Source: CAWHMS01 sp963830495 (GTDB taxonomy: Bacteria; Actinomycetota; Actinomycetes; Propionibacteriales; Nocardioidaceae). From it: 64,000 nt of DNA. Shown here in pieces: positions 26,033 through 32,801 of this stretch. The DNA lies in the NCBI GenBank assembly GCA_963830495.1, contig CAWHMS010000002.1:1054001-1118000 (forward strand), read 5' to 3'. Each line of letters begins with the position of its first letter. Positions within the stretch are counted from its first letter, which is position 1. Made by a program: the position numbers and the translations under genes. Under the pieces are notes generated by a model. The model worked only from the letters and a program-made list of their open reading frames with translations. It had not been told where the DNA came from and did not search any database.

Positions 26033-27928
26033 TCAGCGCGGGAAGCGATCGACGTTGTTGTCCGGGTTCGGGTCGTCGACGTCGGCATCGACCTCGGCCG
26101 AGATGCTGGAGATCGGCTCGAGGAGGTTGACCTCGAACCTGATGGTGTCGTCTGCCGGGTCGACCTGGAAGCACTCCCAGCGGCGGCGCCAGTTGCCGTC
26201 GGTGTCGGTGCGGACGCACGTCCATCCGCCAGGCTCGAACTCCGGGCCGCTGGTCCGGGTGAAGACGAACGTCACGGTGGGAGTGACACCGTCGGGAACT
26301 CCACCGACCGTGGCCACCATGGCGTACTGGAAGATCGGCCCGGCGCGGGTGCCCTCCAACACCATGCTGAGGTCAGCCGGCGGGGGTGGTGGCGGCGTTG
26401 TCTCGGTGGGCGTTGTCTCGGTCGGTGTCGTTTCCGTGGGTGTGGTCTCGGTGGGAGTCGTCTCGGTGGGTGTGGTCTCGGTGGGCGTGGTCTCGGTGGG
26501 AGTTGTTTCGGTGGGCGTGGTCTCGGTGGGTGTGGTTTCGGTGGGCGTGGTCTCGGTGGGAGTTGTTTCGGTCGGTGTCGTCTCGGTGGGAGTTGTTTCG
26601 GTCGGTGTCGTCTCGGAGGGGGTCGTCTCGGAGGGGGTCGTCTCCGTGGGCTCGGTCGGCTCCGTGGTCGGTTCGGTGAACGACGGCACCTCAGTCGTTG
26701 GAATGGTCGTCGGGAGCTCGGCTGGCGGCGACGTTGGCGGCAGCAGGCTCGCCGGCACGAGAGTGGGCCCGATGCCCGCAGTGGGTGTCGGGGCGCCGTC
26801 GATCGGCAGCGCCGCTGGGCCGAAGGGGAAGTTCGCGGGTGGCTGGCCCGGTGGGGGCTGATCGGGCGGAGGCGTGCTCGCGCTCGGGCCGCCGGGGTCG
26901 GTCGCGGCGGGATCGGTGCTGGCCGACGGACCGGTGGACGCTATCGGTGGGCTCGACAGCGCGATCCCGCTGACCGGTTCGCGGCCGTTGTCGGGGCCTT
27001 GGACGATCATCGCGGTGGCGACCCCGACCACGACTACCGTGGAGGCGGCCACTGACGCGGACAAACCGCTGTTGGCGGTCACCGTGTCCTTGAGCCGCAG
27101 CCACCACAGTCCGAAGAGACCGCCGGCGGCGGCAGCGCTGCCCGTGGACGCGAGGTAGCCGGCTGCCGCGCCGCCGAGGAGCAGAGGTGCGATCAGCGCG
27201 CGCAGGTTCGAGTTGACCTCGGTCAGCTCGAGATAGACAGCGGCACAGCGGGGACACTCGTCGAGATGCTCGTCGACCTTGGCTGCCTCGCGCTTGGCGA
27301 GGCCGCCCCGGACGTGCGCACCGAGCCTCTCGGTCACCCAGCGGCAGGTCTCGTCACCGGTGTCGGCGAGGTGATTCTGCAGGTACGCCTGCCGCAGCCC
27401 CTCGCGGGCACGGTAGGCCAGAGCCGAGACGCTGTTCGCGCTCATACCGAGCAGCGGAGCGATGTCGGCAGGGCGCTGTCCCTCGACCTCGAGGTGCCAC
27501 AGGACCATCTGCCAGCGTTCGGGCAGCGACGCGAACGCCATGGCGGCGGCGCTGTTCTCGAAGTCGCTCACCGCCGGGTCGGTGAAGGGCACCCCCGGGT
27601 CGAACTTGTCCATCTCGTCACTGGGACTGACGCGAGAGCTGGAGCGCAGCCGGTCGATGTGCAGACGACGTACGGCGGTGAGGAGATAGGGACGGAACGA
27701 GACGTCAGGCCCGCCACCCTCGGTGAGCACCCGCAGCACCTTGATGAAGGCGTCGGAAACCAGGTCATCGGCGTCGGCCGCCGGGCCCAGCTGCCGGCCC
27801 AGCCGCAACGCCGCGTCGCGGTGCCGCTCGAACAGCTGCCCGTAGGCATGCCCGTCTCCACCGCGAACCCTGGCGATGAGCTCGGCATCGCTGGGTGCGG
27901 TCGGATCGACGGCGAGCTGCGAGCTCAA
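26033..27928 (-). CDS. Membrane-anchored ECF sigma factor fused to anti-sigma zinc finger and Thr/Pro-rich exported tail
   Basis: 631 residues with modules in a row. Residues 14-95: sigma region 2 (YGQLFERHRDAALRL, DADDLVSDAFIKVL). Residues 125-180: sigma region 4 (LPERWQMVLWHLEVEGQRPA, LGMSANSVSALAYRAREGLR). Residues 195-240: an anti-sigma zinc finger with HLDECPRC (His221, Cys225, Cys228). Residues ~291-309: one membrane helix. Then a Pro/Thr-rich exterior with ETTPT repeats, and a ~100-residue end domain with two Cys (GWTCVRTDTDG, RRWECF). Sigma, anti-sigma and sensor are in one chain, so release probably needs proteolysis. The message seems monocistronic. Confidence 0.88.
   Translation of the reverse strand: MSSQLAVDPTAPSDAELIARVRGGDGHAYGQLFERHRDAALRLGRQLGPAADADDLVSDAFIKVLRVLTEGGGPDVSFRPYLLTAVRRLHIDRLRSSSRVSPSDEMDKFDPGVPFTDPAVSDFENSAAAMAFASLPERWQMVLWHLEVEGQRPADIAPLLGMSANSVSALAYRAREGLRQAYLQNHLADTGDETCRWVTERLGAHVRGGLAKREAAKVDEHLDECPRCAAVYLELTEVNSNLRALIAPLLLGGAAAGYLASTGSAAAAGGLFGLWWLRLKDTVTANSGLSASVAASTVVVVGVATAMIVQGPDNGREPVSGIALSSPPIASTGPSASTDPAATDPGGPSASTPPPDQPPPGQPPANFPFGPAALPIDGAPTPTAGIGPTLVPASLLPPTSPPAELPTTIPTTEVPSFTEPTTEPTEPTETTPSETTPSETTPTETTPTETTPTETTPTETTPTETTPTETTPTETTPTETTPTETTPTETTPTETTPTETTPTETTPTETTPPPPPPADLSMVLEGTRAGPIFQYAMVATVGGVPDGVTPTVTFVFTRTSGPEFEPGGWTCVRTDTDGNWRRRWECFQVDPADDTIRFEVNLLEPISSISAEVDADVDDPNPDNNVDRFPR
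26398..26650. repeat. 15-bp tandem repeat encoding ETTPT units
   Basis: About 17 copies of a 15-base unit (on the plus strand gtctcggtgggcgtg with silent variants) inside the membrane-anchored sigma gene. They encode a Thr-Glu-Thr-Thr-Pro spacer between membrane and outer domain, likely a wall-spanning and possibly glycosylated stalk. The in-frame unit allows length change without frameshift. Confidence 0.92.
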
Positions 27929-28049
27929 GGGCGAACCACCCGGATTGTTAGGTTTGACGGACCCCCCTACGGTAAACCGTCATACCGACCCACGTCATGA
28001 ACTCTGGCAATGCGCGTCCTTGAGGTGAAGGCTGAAAGGCGGAACATGA

Positions 28050-28760
28050 ATGATGCTCTTCGACGTGCGCGCAGGGCGCCCTTTGAGCACGATTCGTCCC
28101 GATAAGATCCCGAGCGGTTTCCAGGCCGTCGCGGAGATGCTGCTCGACGGACGGGTCGAGCCGGAGACGCTGCGCGACGCTGGGCGCGCCGCCGCGGACA
28201 ACGGTACGTCGCTCGAGGCCGCCCTCGACGACCTCGTCACCACGTGCGAGCTGACCGTCGACGTCGCCGAACCCGCGTTCTGGCTGGTCAAGGCGGTGGC
28301 AGCCGGCTGGTCCGACGCCCAGATGGGCTACCTGCACTCGGTGTCGTGCGAGGACCCGCTCACCGGCCTGGCGACGCTGCATCACGTGCGGACGACTCTC
28401 GGAGACACGTTCCGCGCCGCCGAGAGGGACGCTGCGGACCCCCAGGTGGCGCTGGTCGTCGTCGACCTGGTGGACCGCGGTCTGGGCATTGCCCCGCTGG
28501 ACCGCACGCTGCGGCTGGTGCACATCGCCGAGATCATGCGCACCGTCTACAGCGGTGACGAGACCCTCGGTCAGCTCTCCAGCAGCCGAGCCGTCGCCGT
28601 CGTACGGCGCGACGCCAACCTCGCTACCACCGTCCGGGGCTTGCGTGAGCTCCTGACCGGCTGGGTAGCCGCCGGAGGTCCGTCGACCAGGGTGTGGATC
28701 GAGGGCATGCCGTCGACCTTCGACGCCGCTGTCGCGCTGCTCGACGAGCTCGCCCGCTGA
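28050..28760 (+). CDS. Protein with degenerate GGDEF-like domain
   Basis: 236 residues, soluble. Residues ~15-95 resemble a helical N-terminal region; at ~108 stands CEDPLTGLATLHHVRTTLGD, very like the opening of diguanylate cyclase GGDEF domains (DPLTGLxNRR), and VALVVVDLVDRGLG matches the next strand. The catalytic GGDEF signature and an I-site are absent, so cyclase activity is unlikely; a nucleotide-binding or purely structural role is the inference. A GGCGGAA ribosome site precedes two adjacent ATG codons. Divergent from the membrane-anchored sigma gene. Confidence 0.65.
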   Translation: MMLFDVRAGRPLSTIRPDKIPSGFQAVAEMLLDGRVEPETLRDAGRAAADNGTSLEAALDDLVTTCELTVDVAEPAFWLVKAVAAGWSDAQMGYLHSVSCEDPLTGLATLHHVRTTLGDTFRAAERDAADPQVALVVVDLVDRGLGIAPLDRTLRLVHIAEIMRTVYSGDETLGQLSSSRAVAVVRRDANLATTVRGLRELLTGWVAAGGPSTRVWIEGMPSTFDAAVALLDELAR

Positions 28761-28868
28761 CGGTCAGACTGCCCGCCCGACAGCCCGCCCACCCGAGCGC
28801 GACCGGTGACGTCGCGGCCACCGTTGCGAGCCCCCGCCAACCTCCACCCGGTGTGCAAGGCTGGGCGC

Positions 28869-29627
28869 ATGTGCGGTCGTTACGCCTCGAGTCGGAAGCC
28901 AGAAGACCTGGTCGAGGAGTTCGAGGTCGACATGGTCACAGACAAGACCCTCGAAGCTGACTACAACGTGGCACCGACGAAGGACGTGTACGCCGTCCTC
29001 GACCGGGTCCCGAGGGATTCGCCGGAGCAGACTCCGCCGGAGCGCCGGTTGACCATCGTGCGCTGGGGCCTCGTGCCTTCGTGGGCCAAGGAGACCGCGA
29101 TCGGGAATCGGATGATCAACGCCCGGATGGAGACGCTGGCGGAGAAGCCGGCTTTCAAGCGTGCCTTCGCCAAGCGGCGCTGCCTGTTGCCTGCAGACGG
29201 TTACTACGAGTGGTACCCGACCCAGCAGAAGGGCAAGTCAGGCAAGCCGCTCAAGCAACCTTTCTTCATTCGACCTGCCGACGGTGGGGTGCTCGCAATG
29301 GCCGGTCTGTACGAGATCTGGCGCAACAAGGAGGTCGCCGAGGACGCCGACGGAGCATTCCTTTGGAGCGCCACGGTCATCACCACGACCGCCGAGGACG
29401 ACCTGGGCAAGATCCACGACCGGATGCCGATGATCGTCGAGCCGGACCGCTACTCGGCCTGGCTTGACCCTGGTGTGTCCGAGGCCGACGAGCTGCGCAA
29501 GCTTCTGGTGCCCGCTGCCCCCGGCAGGCTGGCGGCGTACCCGGTCTCGACCTCCGTCAACAACGTACGGAACAACGGCAGGGAGCTCCTCGACCCGCTC
29601 CCCGCCGAGCACGTGCCTGAGGCATGA
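28869..29627 (+). CDS. yedK: SOS response-associated peptidase family protein (YedK/HMCES)
   Basis: 252 residues. The ATG at 28869 places the catalytic Cys at position 2 (MCGRYASS). Other SRAP motifs: NVAPT, WGLVPSWAK, NARMETL, CLLPADGYYEWY, and KIHDRMPMI with the catalytic His. YedK traps abasic sites in single-stranded DNA by a thiazolidine link through Cys2. The initiator Met must be removed for this. Confidence 0.94.
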   Translation: MCGRYASSRKPEDLVEEFEVDMVTDKTLEADYNVAPTKDVYAVLDRVPRDSPEQTPPERRLTIVRWGLVPSWAKETAIGNRMINARMETLAEKPAFKRAFAKRRCLLPADGYYEWYPTQQKGKSGKPLKQPFFIRPADGGVLAMAGLYEIWRNKEVAEDADGAFLWSATVITTTAEDDLGKIHDRMPMIVEPDRYSAWLDPGVSEADELRKLLVPAAPGRLAAYPVSTSVNNVRNNGRELLDPLPAEHVPEA

Positions 29628-29634
29628 TGCCGAG

Positions 29635-30282
29635 GTGACATCGCAGGTCAGGAGCGTCTCGACCCGTCAGGGTGAAGCCCGGTTGCACACCGACCGGGCC
29701 AGGCGCCCGACCGCCACCCTCGTGCTCAATCACGGCGCAGGCGGTGGTGTGGGGGCTCGCGACCTCGTCGCACTCGCCCAGGCGCTGCCGCGGCAGGGCA
29801 TCTCCGTCGTGCGGATCGAGCAGCCCTGGCGGGTGGCCGGGAAGCGGGTCGCGGCACGTCCGGATGCGCTTGATGCGGCCACCATCGCGTGCGTCAACGC
29901 CATCCGGGTCCGGACGCCGATCGTCCTCGGCGGCCGCAGTGCCGGCGCCCGCGTCGCGTGTCGGCTCGCCCGTAGCCTCGGGGCGGTCGGGTGCCTGGCG
30001 TTGGCGTTTCCCCTGCATCCTCCGGGTCGACCCGAACGGTCCCGGCTGTCGGAGCTGGAGGGCGTCGGCCTGCCGACCTTCGTCGTCCAGGGGGAGCGGG
30101 ACTCCTTCGGCGGGCCGGATGCCTTCCCCGAGTACGTCGACCTGACCGCCATTCCGCAGGCGGACCACAGCTTCAAGGTGCCGGCCAGCGCGGAGCTGGA
30201 CCAGGAGGAGACGCTGGGCCTGATCGTCGAGGCGGTGGTGGAGTGGGTGACGGCGCGCATCCCCGCCAAGGTCGCCGGCTGA
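29635..30282 (+). CDS. Alpha/beta-hydrolase (KANL3/Tex30 type)
   Basis: 215 residues. LNHGAGGGVGARDL (oxyanion region), GGRSAGARVACRLA (nucleophile Ser in GxSxG), LPTFVVQGERDSFGG (acid Asp) and ADHSFKVP (His) complete a catalytic triad. This is the dienelactone-hydrolase-like Tex30 family; the substrate is unknown. The GTG at 29635 lies six bases after CATGAT, consistent with a leaderless message even though the previous gene ends only eight bases upstream. Confidence 0.85.
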   Translation: MTSQVRSVSTRQGEARLHTDRARRPTATLVLNHGAGGGVGARDLVALAQALPRQGISVVRIEQPWRVAGKRVAARPDALDAATIACVNAIRVRTPIVLGGRSAGARVACRLARSLGAVGCLALAFPLHPPGRPERSRLSELEGVGLPTFVVQGERDSFGGPDAFPEYVDLTAIPQADHSFKVPASAELDQEETLGLIVEAVVEWVTARIPAKVAG

Positions 30283-30367
30283 TGCTGGAGCTCCCGAGCG
30301 CCTCGATCTGAAGGTGGCGGACCGAGGCGGAGGCGCTGCCCCTCTCTGACGCGCGTTGTCCACAGCC

Positions 30368-30505
30368 AGGATTCGTCCGAAGCCGCGCGGGGTGGAACCG
30401 AGACAAGGCTTCGGACGAATCCTGTGCAGGGAAGCCACGATGGCGAGAGCGGGATACGTCCGACGCAGCGCGGAGTGGCTCCGGCGGGAGGCGTCGGACG
30501 AATCC
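30368..30505. repeat. Cluster of palindromic repeats (REP-like)
   Basis: AGGATTCGTCCGAAGCC (30368-30384) and its perfect 17-bp complement (30407-30423) form one palindrome. GGATACGTCCGACGC (30452-30466) and GCGTCGGACGAATCC (30491-30505) form a second with one mismatch. All four arms share the core GGATNCGTCCGA. They lie between the hydrolase and sigR, just upstream of the sigR promoter. Confidence 0.75.
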
Positions 30506-30526
30506 TGGCGCGCCTGGACCTCCGGC

Positions 30527-30553
30527 GGGAATGGCGGAGGGCCCGATCGCGTT
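30527..30553 (+). promoter_or_regulatory. SigR-type autoregulatory promoter of sigR
   Basis: GGGAAT at 30527-30532, an 18-base spacer and GTT at 30551-30553. This equals the SigR consensus of Streptomyces (GGGAAT-N18-GTT) and lies about 55 bases before the sigR start, so positive autoregulation is predicted. Confidence 0.8.
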
Positions 30554-30606
30554 GGACACGTCGGTGCCCGGTCCGGGCGCCGTACACCGGAGGAGGAGGC
30601 CGCTCG

Positions 30607-31320
30607 ATGCCGTTGACCGCAACGCAGCGGCAGCTGACCCCCCACGAGTCGGCGATCATCGCCGACATGGAGCGACGGGAGTGGCCGCTACCCTTGACAG
30701 CGATGACGACAGATCCCGAAGCCGAGACCGTCGAGCAGCGCACCGCCCGGTTCGAGCGGGACGCCCTCGTCTTCCTCGACCAGTTGTACTCCGCTGCCAT
30801 GCGCATGACCCGCAATCCGCAGGACGCCGAGGACCTGGTGCAGGAGACCTACGCCAAGGCGTTCGCGGCGTTCGAGAGCTTCCAGCCGGGCACCAACCTC
30901 AAGGCCTGGCTGTACCGCATCCTCACGAACTCGTTCATCAACACCTACCGCAAGAAGCAGCGCCAGCCGCAGCAGGACTCCCACGAGGAGATCGAGGACT
31001 GGCAGCTCGTCCGTGCCGAGAACCACACCTCGGGCGGGCTCAAGTCCGCCGAGGCCGAGGCGCTCGAGCACCTTCCTGACAGCGACGTCAAGCAGGCACT
31101 GCAGCAGATCCCCGACGACTTCCGACTCGCGGTCTACCTCGCCGACGTCGAGGGCTTCGCCTACAAGGAGATCGCGGAGATCATGGGTACGCCGGTCGGC
31201 ACCGTCATGTCGCGGCTCCACCGCGGGCGCCGCCAGCTGCGCGAGCTGCTCGCGGGGTATGCCGAGGATCGCGGCTTCGGTCGTCAGTCGCGCCCGCTGG
31301 AGGAGGAGGTCACCCGATGA
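30607..31320 (+). CDS. sigR: ECF RNA polymerase sigma factor SigR/SigH
   Basis: 237 residues from the ATG at 30607 (GGAGGAGG seven bases before); a second possible start at 30703 gives 205 residues. Region 2: FLDQLYSAAMRMTRNPQDAE and DLVQETYAKAFAAFESF; region 4: IPDDFRLAVYLADVEGFAYK and GTPVGTVMSRLHRGRRQL. These match the thiol-stress sigma factors SigR (Streptomyces) and SigH (Mycobacterium), which switch on thioredoxin, mycothiol and protein-quality genes. In Streptomyces a longer, unstable SigR isoform arises from the induced promoter, which the double start here recalls. The stop overlaps rsrA (ATGA). Confidence 0.93.
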   Translation: MPLTATQRQLTPHESAIIADMERREWPLPLTAMTTDPEAETVEQRTARFERDALVFLDQLYSAAMRMTRNPQDAEDLVQETYAKAFAAFESFQPGTNLKAWLYRILTNSFINTYRKKQRQPQQDSHEEIEDWQLVRAENHTSGGLKSAEAEALEHLPDSDVKQALQQIPDDFRLAVYLADVEGFAYKEIAEIMGTPVGTVMSRLHRGRRQLRELLAGYAEDRGFGRQSRPLEEEVTR

Positions 31321-31598
31321 GCTGCGGGAAGTCGCACGACGTCGACTGCAGTGAGGTCCTCGAGCGGGTCTATGTCTTCATCGACAAGGAGCTGGCGGAC
31401 GCCGACCAGCACCAGATCCAGCAGCATCTCGACGAGTGCGGGCCATGTCTGCGTGAGGTCGACCTGGAGCGGATGGTCAAGGCCCTGGTGGCGCGCTCGT
31501 GTCACGAGCGAGCGCCGGTCGAGCTGCGGCAGCGCGTGATGTTCTCCATCCGTCAGGTCCACATCCAGATGACCCAGTCGCCCCCCGACGCGGTCTGA
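31317..31598 (+). CDS. rsrA: Mycothiol-system anti-sigma factor RsrA
   Basis: 93 residues. The zinc anti-sigma motif HLDECGPCLREV (His, Cys, Cys) and an additional Cys (CSEVLERVYVFID; ARSCHERAP) provide the thiols that form a disulfide on oxidation, releasing SigR. Translational coupling through the ATGA overlap keeps the two proteins in balance. A strong hairpin terminator follows. Confidence 0.93.
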   Translation: MSCGKSHDVDCSEVLERVYVFIDKELADADQHQIQQHLDECGPCLREVDLERMVKALVARSCHERAPVELRQRVMFSIRQVHIQMTQSPPDAV

Positions 31599-31624
31599 TC
31601 CGCACCACACACCCATCACACGCG

Positions 31625-31653
31625 AAGACCCCGCCTCGACGAGGCGGGGTCTT
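31625..31653. terminator. Bidirectional terminator after rsrA and bL37
   Basis: A perfect 13-bp stem, AAGACCCCGCCTC with GAGGCGGGGTCTT, around a GAC loop. It lies between two convergent genes. Confidence 0.9.
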
Positions 31654-31672
31654 GACGTCTGCAGCTCGGCGG

Positions 31673-31747
31673 TCAGGCGTTGGGGCGCTTGCCGTGGTTG
31701 GCGCGCTTCTTGCGCCGAGCCCGGCGCTTGCGTCCGGTCTTGCTCAT
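31673..31747 (-). CDS. 50S ribosomal protein bL37
   Basis: A 24-residue, very basic protein beginning MSKTGRKRRARRKK and ending ANHGKRPNA, matching the small bL37 protein found in mycobacterial large subunits. AGGAGG precedes the ATG. Too short for most gene finders, but its ending is nearly invariant among actinobacteria. Confidence 0.85.
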   Translation of the reverse strand: MSKTGRKRRARRKKRANHGKRPNA

Positions 31748-31870
31748 CTGTGACCTCCTGTGGTGATGCTGTGCAGCCCCTAGTGTCGCAGACGTCGCAC
31801 GCGCCAGACGACACCGACCGCCGGAGCAGAGGTGCTGCGGCGGAGCAGAGACACCAACCCCGGAGCAGCG

Positions 31871-32260
31871 ATGACGGCAGGACAGCAAGCTGGCTCGATC
31901 CACGTGGTCACCGAGTCCGATACGGCCGCCGCCCTGGGATCGGGGGATCTGGACGTGCTCGCCACCCCACGTCTGATCGCGTGGCTCGAGGCCGCCACGT
32001 GCGACGCCGTACGCGCGACGCTCGGCCGTGACGAGACGAGTGTCGGCACCAGGGTCGCCGTCGAGCACCTCAAGGCAAGCCCGGTCGGCGCAACGGTCCA
32101 GACGACGGCGACGGTCCAGTACGTCGACGGTCGGCTGCTGCGCTTCGAGGTGGTGGCGACCGGACCCGACGGCACCGTGCTCGCGCATGGCGAGATAACT
32201 AGGGTGAGAGTCGACCGGCAGCGATTCCTGGCGAGGCTGGCCGGCCCACCTCCACCGTGA
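31871..32260 (+). CDS. Thioesterase-family (FlK-like hotdog) protein
   Basis: 129 residues with a hotdog-fold pattern: VLATPRLIAWLEAATCDAV, GTRVAVEHLKASPVGATV, and FEVVATGPDGTVLAHGEITR. This resembles the fluoroacetyl-CoA thioesterase-like family, often housekeeping acyl-CoA thioesterases. The acyl substrate is unknown. ATG at 31871; the frame upstream is open but without ribosome site. Confidence 0.85.
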   Translation: MTAGQQAGSIHVVTESDTAAALGSGDLDVLATPRLIAWLEAATCDAVRATLGRDETSVGTRVAVEHLKASPVGATVQTTATVQYVDGRLLRFEVVATGPDGTVLAHGEITRVRVDRQRFLARLAGPPPP

Positions 32261-32300
32261 GCCGGACTCGCGCATCACGACGCACCAGACGCCGACGCCG

Positions 32301-32801
32301 TCACCCAGGCACCGGGGCGCGGAATCCCCACAGCTCGACACCCTCGACCGGTGACCAGTCCAGGCGCTCATCCCGCTCGAAGCCGAACTCCCGGTACAGT
32401 CCGTGCGCCGCGGTCATCTGCGGCAGCGAGCAGATCGCCATCCGGCCCAGATTGAGCGCTCGGCAGCGGTCGAAACAGTGCTCGACGAGGGCACGCGCGA
32501 CGCCACGACGCTGCTGTGCCACGCTCACGGCCAGCATCCGGAACTCCCCTTCGTCGTCGGCGGCGACCTCCCTCAGCGCAGAGCCGGGCGGACAGAAGGT
32601 CACGGACCCCACGACGTCGTGGTCTATCTGCGCCACCCAGAGCTCGGCCTGGTCGCTGCGACCGGCGGCATCCTGCAGGTGTGCCGCATAGCCGTGGGTC
32701 GGCTCGAGGAAGCCGCCGTCGACGTACGCCGCCAGAGTGAGCTCGCCCACCGCGGCCAGATCGCCGGCAACGGCTCGTCGGACGCGCACCCGCTCAGACA
32801 C
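32301..32801 (-). CDS. GNAT family N-acetyltransferase
   Basis: 166 residues from the GTG at 32801. Acetyl-CoA site: FRMLAVSVAQQRRGVARALV (the R/QxxGxG/A loop), and AHGLYREFGFERD near the end. It transfers acetyl to an unknown amine. The start overlaps the stop of the IlvG-like gene by eight bases, so both are translated from one message. Confidence 0.88.
   Translation of the reverse strand: MSERVRVRRAVAGDLAAVGELTLAAYVDGGFLEPTHGYAAHLQDAAGRSDQAELWVAQIDHDVVGSVTFCPPGSALREVAADDEGEFRMLAVSVAQQRRGVARALVEHCFDRCRALNLGRMAICSLPQMTAAHGLYREFGFERDERLDWSPVEGVELWGFRAPVPG

Larger units (their letters stand above)
30283..30606. other. Intergenic region upstream of sigR
   Basis: About 320 bases holding the palindromic repeat cluster and the SigR-type promoter. 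Frames that cross it are made of repeat arms (RIRPKP / GFGRIL-like strings on both strands) and are not believable genes. Confidence 0.7.

Noticed and set aside
26398..26650. Regular repeats that could suggest a CRISPR array
   Set aside because: Units are contiguous, have no unique spacers and are in-frame coding sequence of the sigma protein.
30356..30616. A small gene upstream of sigR
   Set aside because: The frame is built from palindrome arms and contains the sigR promoter; both strands give similar strings.
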